Positions 26,619-34,684 of a stretch of 64,000 bases of DNA are shown in pieces. Position 1 is the first letter of the stretch. Every line of letters starts with the position of its first letter. The notes beneath the pieces are model-generated. The model was not told where the DNA came from. It saw only the letters and a list, made by a program, of their open reading frames with translations, and did no database searches. This DNA comes from JAPLDB01 sp038230515 (GTDB taxonomy: Bacteria; Bacteroidota; Bacteroidia; AKYH767-A; 2013-40CM-41-45), in contig JBBRND010000008.1 of the NCBI GenBank assembly GCA_038230515.1, positions 87,180 through 151,179 on the forward strand, in the 5' to 3' direction. Position numbers and translations under genes: made by a program.

Positions 26619-28076
26619 TTAACTCATCCAATTTGTTTTTCCTTCAGGATTCCATTTCACCGTTGTCTTCTTCAGTTTCGTCCAGAATTCAATTGAACTT
26701 TTTCCTGTGATGTCGCACACTCCGAACTTACTTTCATTCCATCCTCCGAATGAAAATGGTTCGCGCGGAACAGGAACTCCTACGTTCACTCCAATCATTC
26801 CTGCGCTTGCTCGTTCCATTACTTGTCTCGCTATTCCTCCGCTTTGTGTAAACACTGATGCGGCATTTCCGTAGTTGGAATTATTTTCGATGTTGATTGC
26901 CTCGTCCAAATCCTTTGCGCGGATTATTGCCAGCACCGGACCAAACACTTCTTTTTTTGCTATTGCCATTTCAGGAGTTACAAAATCAATTACAGTCGGG
27001 CCGACATAAAAACCATTTTCATTTCCTTCAACTTTAAAATTTCTTCCGTCAACCAAAATTTTCGCTCCGGCTTTTTCTGCTTCGGTAATGTAGCGCTCAA
27101 TTCTTTCTTTCGCTTCTTTGCTGATTACACTTCCTAAATTTTTTCCGGGAATAATTTTCTTTGCCTCATCACAAATTTTAGAGATGATAAAATCAATTTG
27201 CCCTACGGCAACCATTGCACTTGCCGCCATGCACCGCTGACCGGCACAACCACTCATACTTGCCGTTACGTTTGATGCCGTCATATCGGGATGCGCATCG
27301 GGCATTACGATGAGATGATTTTTTGCTCCACCAAGCGCAACACATCTTTTCAAATTTGATGTGGAACGTTTGTAAACAATCTTCGCAACTTTTGTTGAGC
27401 CGACAAACGATACAGCTTCAATTCCCGGATGATCACAAATAGCTTCCACAATTTCTCTGTCGCCATTTACAATATTGAAAACTCCGTCAGGCAAACCCGC
27501 TTCTTTTAAAAGTTCTGCAATGCGGTTTGATGAAATCGGAACCTGCTCACTTGGTTTTAAAATCATACAATTCCCAAGAGCAATTGCATTCGGCATCGTC
27601 CAGTGCGGAACCATGTTGGGAAAATTAAACGGTGCGATGGATGCAACAACTCCAAGTGGTTTGTGCTCCACTCTGCATTCAACACCTTTACTTACTTCTA
27701 AAAGTTCTCCCGATATTAGTTGAGGTAATGAACAAGCAAATTCTGTCAACTCAATGCTCTTTTCTACTTCTGCTTTTGCTTCGTCAACTGTTTTTCCGTT
27801 CTCTTCATGAACAAGCGTGGAAAGTTCATTCAGGTTTTTCTCGAGCAGTGTTTTGTAGCGATAAAAAATCTGCACTCTTTCTTTAATAGGAGTTGCACTC
27901 CAGCCAGGAAAAGCGGCTTGTGCTGCTTTCACAGCATCATCCAATTGTTGAGCCGAGGAAAGAGGTACAGTTGAGATGACCTTTCCATTGAGCGGGCTAA
28001 GGACATCCTTCTTCCTTGCTACGTCATTGGTAAACTTTCCTGATATGTAATTATGAACGCTAGATTGTGTCTTCAT
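26619..28076 (-). CDS. mmsA: CoA-acylating methylmalonate-semialdehyde dehydrogenase
   Basis: Starting at the ATG at 28076 (MKTQSSVHNYISGKF), the protein has 485 residues. The earlier TTG at 28094 overlaps a -7 box (TATTTTTG on the minus strand, 28099-28092) and is unlikely. Features: ASIAPFNFPNMVPHWTMPNAIALGNCMILKPSEQVP, VSFVGSTKVAKIVY, and the catalytic Cys in MSGCAGQRCMAASAMV, which is characteristic of MmsA over other aldehyde dehydrogenases. It converts malonate or methylmalonate semialdehyde to acetyl- or propionyl-CoA with NAD+, CoA and loss of CO2. It is the first gene of the pyrimidine operon. Confidence 0.93.
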   Translation of the reverse strand: MKTQSSVHNYISGKFTNDVARKKDVLSPLNGKVISTVPLSSAQQLDDAVKAAQAAFPGWSATPIKERVQIFYRYKTLLEKNLNELSTLVHEENGKTVDEAKAEVEKSIELTEFACSLPQLISGELLEVSKGVECRVEHKPLGVVASIAPFNFPNMVPHWTMPNAIALGNCMILKPSEQVPISSNRIAELLKEAGLPDGVFNIVNGDREIVEAICDHPGIEAVSFVGSTKVAKIVYKRSTSNLKRCVALGGAKNHLIVMPDAHPDMTASNVTASMSGCAGQRCMAASAMVAVGQIDFIISKICDEAKKIIPGKNLGSVISKEAKERIERYITEAEKAGAKILVDGRNFKVEGNENGFYVGPTVIDFVTPEMAIAKKEVFGPVLAIIRAKDLDEAINIENNSNYGNAASVFTQSGGIARQVMERASAGMIGVNVGVPVPREPFSFGGWNESKFGVCDITGKSSIEFWTKLKKTTVKWNPEGKTNWMS

Positions 28077-28184
28077 CTTATTGATTTTTGCCAAAAATAC
28101 GAATCAGATTCAGGAATTATCCTCCAGACGGAAATTAGGACAGTAAGATTTCACTCCAAATTGTTAATGATTACTGAAAATAAA

Positions 28185-28216
28185 TTTGCAAACTCCAAGC
28201 TCGACACCTATATTTG
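28185..28216 (+). promoter_or_regulatory. Promoter of the ECF sigma gene
   Basis: TTTG at 28185-28188, then 20 bases, then TATATTTG at 28209-28216. The leader to the ATG at 28376 would be about 150 bases. The rest of the divergent gap shows only the minus-strand -7 box of mmsA. Confidence 0.6.
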
Positions 28217-28375
28217 ACAAAATTTTCAAACATCCTCCTGCCCATCGAGTAAACTTTACTCTACATTTTCAGAAATTTATTTTTAATCCGGGGAATCTAT
28301 AGTCAAGTTCTACTTTACTGATTGCACTCTGCTAACAGAGTAATTATTTAATTTAATCATTAAAGTAGAAACGCT

Positions 28376-28948
28376 ATGAATCAAGCCAAATTGATGACTG
28401 ATCAGGAACTTGTGCATGCCTATCAGAAAGGAAATGACCATGCAGTTGCCGAACTCCTAGTTCGACATAAAGATCGAATCTTCTCAACCATCTTCTACCT
28501 TGTTCGAAACCGTGATCTGGCTGAAGATTTATTTCAGGATTGCTTCGTGAAAATTATTACCAATCTTCGTCAGAAAAAATACGCTGAGCAGGGAAAGTTT
28601 TTACCATGGGCGACAAGAATCGCACACAACTTAGTGATGGATCATTTTCGCGCGAAAAAAAATATCAGAATGATTCGTGAAACAGAAGACTGGAATCCGT
28701 TTGATGTGATGCCTGAAACAGAAAGCAGTGCCATTGAAAAAATTATTGAGAACGAAAAGATAACTGCTGTTCGTTCCGTCATCGAACGTTTGCCTGATCA
28801 TCACCGAGAAGTGGTAATCCTCCGGCACTATGCAGGATTATCGTTCAAGGAGATTGCGAAAATTCTCAAGATAAATATCAACACAGCCTTGGGGCGCATG
28901 CACTATGCGGTAATTGAAATGCGTGTGATGATTGAGAAAGAGGGATGA
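28376..28948 (+). CDS. ECF-type RNA polymerase sigma factor
   Basis: The 190-residue protein has sigma region 2 (AELLVRHKDRIFSTIFYLVRNRDLAEDLFQDCFVKIITNL, about 24-63) and region 4 with a helix-turn-helix (LPDHHREVVILRHYAGLSFKEIAKILKININTALGRMHYAVIEM, about 137-181). There is no anti-sigma gene next to it, so the control mode is unknown. It is transcribed alone from a consensus promoter with a long leader and is divergent from the pyrimidine operon. Regulation of that operon by it is possible but not shown. Confidence 0.92.
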   Translation: MNQAKLMTDQELVHAYQKGNDHAVAELLVRHKDRIFSTIFYLVRNRDLAEDLFQDCFVKIITNLRQKKYAEQGKFLPWATRIAHNLVMDHFRAKKNIRMIRETEDWNPFDVMPETESSAIEKIIENEKITAVRSVIERLPDHHREVVILRHYAGLSFKEIAKILKININTALGRMHYAVIEMRVMIEKEG

Positions 28949-28974
28949 AATATTTTGAGAGGGTGAGAGCAAAT

Positions 28975-29499
28975 TTATTTTTTTACTCTCCCTCCTTTGA
29001 AAAAATATTTTTTATAATATGGCTCATCAAGATCGCTGATGATTACTCCGTTTTGAGTGGAGGCATGAGCAAATTTATTGTTACCAACATAAATGCCAAC
29101 GTGCGATACTCTGCGTTTCTTTATGTTGAAGAAAACAAGATCCCCTTCGTGAAGTGATTTTTTTTTTAGTGGTTCTACTCCTTTAAAGATTTCACCGGAA
29201 CTGCTTGTCAATTGAATATTAAACACTTTTTTGTAAAGCATGCATACAAAGCCCGAGCAGTCAACTCCGTCTTTGCAATCACCAGAATATTTGTATGGGG
29301 TCCCGAGCCACTCGTAAATGGTTTGGTAGAGGAGCGGATAAGGAAGTGAATCGACTTCGTAGTTGAGCAGTTTTGAAAAATTGTAACTGAGTTGTAGATT
29401 CTTTTGTTCATTGTCAGTTGAATCCTGCTGAGCATGTAAAAAAGATATGGAAAAGCTATTGAGTATAAAAATCAGAGAAATAGATTTCCGGAGAAGCAT
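28975..29499 (-). CDS. NlpC/P60 (C40) cell-wall peptidase
   Basis: The 174-residue protein has a signal peptide (MLLRKSISLIFILNSFSISFLHAQ) and a C-terminal NlpC/P60 domain. The catalytic Cys lies in DGVDCSGFVCMLY (near residue 85), the His in RVSHVGIYVGNNKFAHAS (near 133), and the third polar residue is probably the His or Asn soon after. It would cut D-Glu/meso-DAP peptide links in the periplasm. It begins two bases after the mgtE stop, so it is probably co-transcribed with the magnesium transporter. Confidence 0.9.
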   Translation of the reverse strand: MLLRKSISLIFILNSFSISFLHAQQDSTDNEQKNLQLSYNFSKLLNYEVDSLPYPLLYQTIYEWLGTPYKYSGDCKDGVDCSGFVCMLYKKVFNIQLTSSSGEIFKGVEPLKKKSLHEGDLVFFNIKKRRVSHVGIYVGNNKFAHASTQNGVIISDLDEPYYKKYFFKGGRVKK

Positions 29500-29501
29500 T
29501 G

Positions 29502-30884
29502 CTAAAGAAGAGTCCCTTTCAAAATAATAAATGCGACAGTAAAGTAAATCACTATTCCGGTTACATCAACAAGCGTTGCAACAAACGGAGCTGATGAAGC
29601 TGCCGGATCTGCACCTAATTTTTTAAGGGCTATTGGTAGCATAGAACCTGCCAATGTTCCCCACAGAACTACACCGATAAGAGAGAAAAATATGGTGAGA
29701 CAAATTAAAACCCAATGAATACCGTAGTCATAAATTCCAAGATGCTGCCAAAGAAATATTCTTAGAAATCCAACCGCTCCGAGAATAGTTCCCAAAGTTA
29801 GTCCAGATAAAATTTCTCTTCTCATTACCCGCCACCAGTCGCGAAAAGTAACTTCGCCGAGAGCCATTGCTCTGATGATTATGGAGGATGCCTGTGAACC
29901 GGAATTCCCTCCGCTAGAAATAATCAATGGTATGAAAACAGCAAGTATAACCGCTTTGCTGATTTCAACTTCGAAATGACTCATGGCAGTAGCTGTGAAC
30001 ATTTCTCCAAGGAAGAGAAATATAAGCCAGCCGGCACGTTTCTTCACAAGATTGAAAAATGAAATCTGATTGTAAGATTCATCAAGCGCTTCCATACCTC
30101 CGAATTTCTGGATGTCTTCTGTATCCTCTTCTTCCATTACATCCATCACGTCATCGAAGGTGATTATACCGAGCAGTAATCCATCAAAGTCTGTTACAGG
30201 AAGTGCGACTCTGTCGTTTTGTTTAAAAATTTCAATTGCTTTTTCCTGATCATCTTTTGCATTCAATGATACAAACTGATGATCCATCAACTCGCTCACC
30301 TTTGCCTCGAGGGGAGATAAAAGAAAATTCCGTACGCGAATGTCATCAATCAAATACCCGTGATTGTCTGTTACGTAAATGAGATTTAGTGTCTCGGAAT
30401 TTTTTCCATGCCTTCTGATGTAATCTAAAACATGCTCCACAGTCCAATCTTCTTTCACTGAAATAAAATCGGGGGTCATTAAACGCCCGATACTATCTTC
30501 GGGATATTGCAAAAGTTCTCTCGCTGTTTTTCGTTCTTCGTCACTAAGAAGCGAAAGATATTTCGGTAATGTTTCCGGTGGAAGCTTTTCAAATAGTGCA
30601 GTACGGTCATCCGGAGAAATCTGATTGAGCGTGCTGGTCAACTGCTCTATACTGAACGATCGAAGGAGTTCTATCTGAATTTCGAAATCAAGGTTCTCAA
30701 ATGTCTTGATTGCTTTTTCCGGCTCAAGTACCTGAAAAATTTTTTTGTAATCAATATCCTTCGACTGATTGATCAGTTCGGCAAGCTCTTCGGGCTGCAT
30801 CGGTGCAGTAAGATGCTTAAGCTTGTAAAGATTACCTGTGACGAGACGTTCGGCAAGCAATTCTCTTTCTTCTTCGGTAACCAT
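29502..30884 (-). CDS. mgtE: Magnesium transporter MgtE
   Basis: The 460-residue protein has all MgtE parts: the N-terminal superhelical domain (about 1-130), a CBS pair (about 135-260, with RLMTPDFISVKEDWTVEHVLDYIR and VALPVTDFDGLLLGIITFDDVMDVM), then a plug helix and five membrane helices (about 285-460). The latter include FIPLIISSGGNSGSQASSIIIRAMALGE, the ion-path motif. It is an inner-membrane Mg2+ channel gated by cytoplasmic Mg2+. The NlpC/P60 gene follows directly. Confidence 0.95.
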   Translation of the reverse strand: MVTEEERELLAERLVTGNLYKLKHLTAPMQPEELAELINQSKDIDYKKIFQVLEPEKAIKTFENLDFEIQIELLRSFSIEQLTSTLNQISPDDRTALFEKLPPETLPKYLSLLSDEERKTARELLQYPEDSIGRLMTPDFISVKEDWTVEHVLDYIRRHGKNSETLNLIYVTDNHGYLIDDIRVRNFLLSPLEAKVSELMDHQFVSLNAKDDQEKAIEIFKQNDRVALPVTDFDGLLLGIITFDDVMDVMEEEDTEDIQKFGGMEALDESYNQISFFNLVKKRAGWLIFLFLGEMFTATAMSHFEVEISKAVILAVFIPLIISSGGNSGSQASSIIIRAMALGEVTFRDWWRVMRREILSGLTLGTILGAVGFLRIFLWQHLGIYDYGIHWVLICLTIFFSLIGVVLWGTLAGSMLPIALKKLGADPAASSAPFVATLVDVTGIVIYFTVAFIILKGTLL

Positions 30885-31334
30885 GGATGATCGTCCATTT
30901 TATTGAGTGAAATTTTTTTCTGCGCAACGAAGATAAGGTAAGGTAAGGGATAAGTAAGAAAGAAAAATGAATAATTTTTCAGAACGGAAATTTAACTTCA
31001 CGAATAAAAAAGTCTCAAATAGAAAAGTAGAGTTTGCTTAGAGGAGATCATTAGTACATTCGTGCGCATTCGTATTTAGTACCTGTAAAAAGAGAACCGC
31101 CAGTAACTGTTGTTACTGACGGCCCCCACACGAAAAACATGAACACAAAAACTGTTACAAATATACACGGATTTTTTACTGTGCAAACGTTTTGGAAAAT
31201 ATTTTTTTCAACTTATTTGCCTTCTTAACATTCCTTATTTGAGGCTTTTTTGACAGTTTATCTACAAGATTTATATTTATTGACCTCTCATTAAATTCCA
31301 AGAAGCTACTTTTGCCGAAATCAAATTTACACCT
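30885..31334. other. 450-bp divergent gap with a hairpin and possible promoters
   Basis: The gap separates mgtE (minus) from the gene at 31335 (plus). A stem of 11 positions with one mismatch, 31097-31107/31112-31122, is followed on the minus strand by a TTCTCTTTTT tract. On the plus strand TTTG (31033-31036), 18 bases, TACATTCG (31055-31062) is a near-consensus promoter that would read into the hairpin. TACTTTTG at 31307-31314 is a full -7 box just before the 31335 gene. No convincing gene is present. Confidence 0.4.
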
Positions 31335-31877
31335 ATGTCAGATTATTCACTTGGTATCGGTTCAAGAGTGCGCCACCCACAGTACGGAGAAGGTGTGGTT
31401 ATACAGGTAAAACCTGAAGAATACATGATCACTTTCATGCAGCACGGAATGAGAGAAGTTGAGCGCTTAGATGCACAACTTGAGGTGATTGATAAGAACG
31501 ATCAGGAAACTGACCTTGTCAGTTTATCAGATATTGAAGTGTTGCTGATCAACATCATTAAAAAATATTCTGATGTGCAGGAGCGTGTGGAACTTGGAAC
31601 AAAATGGATGGGCGGCAGTGTTGTTCTGAAACCCGGGGATAATTCTCTCAAGTCAAAGGAAATTCCGATAGATGTTTTCTTTCAGAAGATTGTAATGCTG
31701 CGCGATCGCTTGCGGGTATTGGAGCAACATGTCAATGGAAACAAAAAACTTTCTGATGAAGAAAAAGTTGATCTGCAACAATACATCACTCGTTGTTACG
31801 GATCGCTCACGACATTCAATGTTCTTTTTAAATATTCTACTGACCAGTTTGTGGGGGAAAAGGGAAGTAAAGAGTAA
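31335..31877 (+). CDS. Conserved hypothetical protein with N-terminal Tudor-like (PcrA/CarD-type) motif
   Basis: The 180-residue product begins GIGSRVRHPQYGEGVVIQVKPEEYMITFMQHGMREVE, the small SH3/Tudor-like motif seen at the C-terminus of PcrA/UvrD helicases and in CarD-like proteins, which bind RNA polymerase or nucleic acid. The rest (about 60-175) is helical, with YSDVQERVELGTKWMGGSVVLKPGDNSLKSKEI in the middle. I recognise it as a conserved Bacteroidota protein of unknown role. The start follows a -7 box by only about 20 bases. The ABC-F gene follows 59 bases later. Confidence 0.75.
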   Translation: MSDYSLGIGSRVRHPQYGEGVVIQVKPEEYMITFMQHGMREVERLDAQLEVIDKNDQETDLVSLSDIEVLLINIIKKYSDVQERVELGTKWMGGSVVLKPGDNSLKSKEIPIDVFFQKIVMLRDRLRVLEQHVNGNKKLSDEEKVDLQQYITRCYGSLTTFNVLFKYSTDQFVGEKGSKE

Positions 31878-31936
31878 TATTTATTTCCTCTGCGATCTTT
31901 TCTTAGCAACTTAATTACTTCATCCCCCTTTACAAA

Positions 31937-33829
31937 ATGAACATCCTTTCCGTTGAAAATATTTCCAAAAGCTATGGCGACAAACCGTTGTTCGAAGGAT
32001 TAACCTTCGGACTTGGTGATTGTGAGAAGCGCGCTTTCATTGCGCGCAACGGTGCAGGCAAGAGCACGATCATGAAAATTCTTGCAGGCATGGAGAAGCA
32101 GGATTCAGGAATTATTTCTTACCGCTCCGATCTGCGTATTGGATACCTTGATCAGAATCCTTCGTTCGATTCAGCACAAAATATTTTGCAGGCAGCGCTT
32201 GGAATTTCCAATCCGATGACGGATGCAATTCGTGCGTATGAAAAATGTCTCGCAGATCATCAGTCGGATTCTGCAAAACATGATGATGATGATTTACATC
32301 GCGCCATTGCAATGATGGATAATACTCACGCATGGAGCTACGAAGCCCGCATGAAGCAGATTCTCGGTCGCTTGAAACTCCACGATCTTGATCAGCAGAT
32401 TTCAACTTTATCAGGAGGGCAATTAAAACGGTTGGCGCTTGCGCATACGTTGATTGAAGAACCCGATTTGCTTTTGCTTGATGAGCCAACCAATCATCTT
32501 GATACAGACATGGTGGAGTGGCTCGAAGATTTTCTTCGAAGAACTACTTCCGCTTTGCTGATGATTACACACGATCGTTATTTTCTTGATAACATCTGCA
32601 CGGACCTGATGGAACTTGAGAACGGAAAAATGTATTTTTATTCAGGAAACTATTCTTATTTCTTAGAGAAGAAAGCCGAGCGAGAAATGAATCGTGACAG
32701 TGAAATGGAAAAGACGCGCAACATTTACCGCAATGAACTCGAGTGGATGCGCAAGCAACCAAAAGCGCGCACAACAAAATCCAAGTCGCGGATAGACGCG
32801 TTTGGTGAACTGGATGAAAAAGTAAAAGGAGTACGGAAGGAAAAAGCATTGCAACTTGACATCAAGATGAACAGGATAGGAGGGAAGGTACTTGAGATGA
32901 AAAGGGTTTACAAAAAGTACGGAGAGAAAAATATTCTGAAAAGTTTTGATTACACATTCAAGACAGGTGAACGCATCGGCATTGTGGGAGCAAACGGATC
33001 AGGCAAGAGTACTTTTCTGAATATGTTAACCGGCATCGAACTTCCTGATTCCGGAAAGATAAATGTTGGTGACACCGTAATCTTCGGATATTATTCGCAG
33101 CAGGGAATGGTTCTGAAGGAAGACAAACGCATCCTCGAAGTGGTGCGAGATATTGCAGATGTAATTACAATGGCTGACGGCAGTAAAGTTAATGCTTCGC
33201 AATTTCTCAACATCTTTCAGTTTCCGCCTTCCATGCAGCAGAGTTTTGTTTCGAAACTTAGTGGCGGAGAGAAACGAAGATTGTTTTTACTCACAGTACT
33301 GATTAAGAATCCCAATTTTCTAATTCTTGATGAACCAACGAACGATCTTGATCTCATAACACTCAATACGCTTGAAGAATTTCTGCAGCACTTCAGAGGT
33401 TGCCTCCTCGTTGTTTCTCACGACCGTTATTTTCTTGACAAGTTAGTTGATCATCTTTTTATTTTTGAAGGCGATGGAGCGGTGAAGGACTTTAACGGAA
33501 ATTATCTTGAATGGCGGTTGGCAAAAAAAATTGAGGCGGAAAACAACCTTCAGAGAGAACGGGAAGAGAAGAAAGTCGCAGCAACATCAAATGAGAAGGG
33601 CAATCCTGCCAATCAGAGAAAACTTTCCTTCAAAGAGAAGTTTGAACTTGAACAACTGGAAAATGTAATTGCTACACTAGAAAAAGAAAAGAAAACTCTT
33701 GAAGAAAATCTTTCATCTGGTTTGAAAGATCACACTGAACTGATAAACACTTCTGCCCGCTATAAAGAAGTGGAGCAGGAGTTGGATCAAAAGGCAATGA
33801 GGTGGCTTGAGTTGAGTGAGAAGGTTTAG
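31937..33829 (+). CDS. uup: ABC-F family ATPase, Uup-like
   Basis: The 630-residue protein has two ABC domains without membrane segments. Each has the signature LSGG (LSGGQLKRLALAH near 158, LSGGEKRRLFLL near 437) and Walker B (LLLLDEPTNHLD, FLILDEPTNDLD). The linker between them is the ABC-F arm region, and a C-terminal coiled coil (about 545-628, KFELEQLENVIATLEKEKKTLEENL) is typical of Uup. ABC-F proteins act on the ribosome or on branched DNA. Odd point: the first Walker A reads ARNGAGKST, with Ala where the first Gly normally stands; the second (GANGSGKST) is normal. Confidence 0.9.
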   Translation: MNILSVENISKSYGDKPLFEGLTFGLGDCEKRAFIARNGAGKSTIMKILAGMEKQDSGIISYRSDLRIGYLDQNPSFDSAQNILQAALGISNPMTDAIRAYEKCLADHQSDSAKHDDDDLHRAIAMMDNTHAWSYEARMKQILGRLKLHDLDQQISTLSGGQLKRLALAHTLIEEPDLLLLDEPTNHLDTDMVEWLEDFLRRTTSALLMITHDRYFLDNICTDLMELENGKMYFYSGNYSYFLEKKAEREMNRDSEMEKTRNIYRNELEWMRKQPKARTTKSKSRIDAFGELDEKVKGVRKEKALQLDIKMNRIGGKVLEMKRVYKKYGEKNILKSFDYTFKTGERIGIVGANGSGKSTFLNMLTGIELPDSGKINVGDTVIFGYYSQQGMVLKEDKRILEVVRDIADVITMADGSKVNASQFLNIFQFPPSMQQSFVSKLSGGEKRRLFLLTVLIKNPNFLILDEPTNDLDLITLNTLEEFLQHFRGCLLVVSHDRYFLDKLVDHLFIFEGDGAVKDFNGNYLEWRLAKKIEAENNLQREREEKKVAATSNEKGNPANQRKLSFKEKFELEQLENVIATLEKEKKTLEENLSSGLKDHTELINTSARYKEVEQELDQKAMRWLELSEKV

Positions 33830-33934
33830 TCTGGCAACACGTAGTAAAAGTTTAATTTTATAGGGTCAGAATATTCTGTTCCATTTTATTTTGGCGATAA
33901 ATAAGTCTCTTAACTTTACGATTCATATAATAAT

Positions 33935-34681
33935 ATGCGTAACATTCTTATCAAACAAAATTTTTCTCACAAGAAAGGAACCCGCTGGCGCGGGCTGGAA
34001 GTGCAGCGAATGGAAGCATTTACGGATACGGTGTTTGCATTTGCTATTACATTGCTTGCTGTTAAACTCGAAGTGCCAAAGAGTTTTGACGAGATGCTTG
34101 ATGCCATGAAAGATTTTCCGGGATTCGTTCTTGCATTTGCATTCCTGTATTCTCTCTGGCACAGGCATTATATTTTCTTCCGTAAGTATGGCATTGACGA
34201 TCGAGTAATGGTTGCGTTGAACGGATTATATGTGCTCGGCATTTTATTTTTTATTTACCCGTTTAAGTTTCTCACGTACCTGATTGATGCCCTCATCTTT
34301 AATGCAGGTGACAACAGAACTCAACCTCTTATAAAGCAGGAGCAGATTCCTATTCTTATGTCATTGTATTTGTTCGGCATTGCCATCATTCTGATTTCGT
34401 TTGCGATGATGTATCGCCACGCACTTAGACACCGGGTTCAATTGCAACTTGACGAGAAAGAGGAAGCAGATGCTTTGCGTGCATATCTTACTTACGTTGT
34501 CGCATTGCCAGTAATGGGTACCTGCATTGCACTTTATCAGACTCTTCCTTATGACCGAACTGCAGTTGTGAGCTATCTCATTTTGCCCATACCTTTAGTA
34601 AGAGTATTGTTCAAAAGAAAACCTGCATGGTTCAAGAAGTTTATGCCGAAGGCAGTGGCTGAAGTAGAAGAGAATTGTTGA
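33935..34681 (+). CDS. TMEM175-family (DUF1211) potassium channel-like membrane protein
   Basis: The 248-residue protein has about six membrane helices. The family motif appears as RMEAFTDTVFAFAITLLAVKLEVP (FTD in place of the more usual FSD) near residue 28. Bacterial TMEM175 proteins form tetrameric K+ channels in the cytoplasmic membrane. A weak promoter (TTTG 33890-33893, 17 bases, TAACTTTA 33911-33918) precedes it. It ends three bases before the convergent M23 peptidase gene. Confidence 0.87.
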   Translation: MRNILIKQNFSHKKGTRWRGLEVQRMEAFTDTVFAFAITLLAVKLEVPKSFDEMLDAMKDFPGFVLAFAFLYSLWHRHYIFFRKYGIDDRVMVALNGLYVLGILFFIYPFKFLTYLIDALIFNAGDNRTQPLIKQEQIPILMSLYLFGIAIILISFAMMYRHALRHRVQLQLDEKEEADALRAYLTYVVALPVMGTCIALYQTLPYDRTAVVSYLILPIPLVRVLFKRKPAWFKKFMPKAVAEVEENC

Positions 34682-34684
34682 GAG

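Noticed and set aside
31140..31229. 29-codon frame (MNTKTVTNIHG...) after the hairpin in the mgtE gap
   Set aside because: Too short, of random composition and with no evidence of conservation from this sequence alone.
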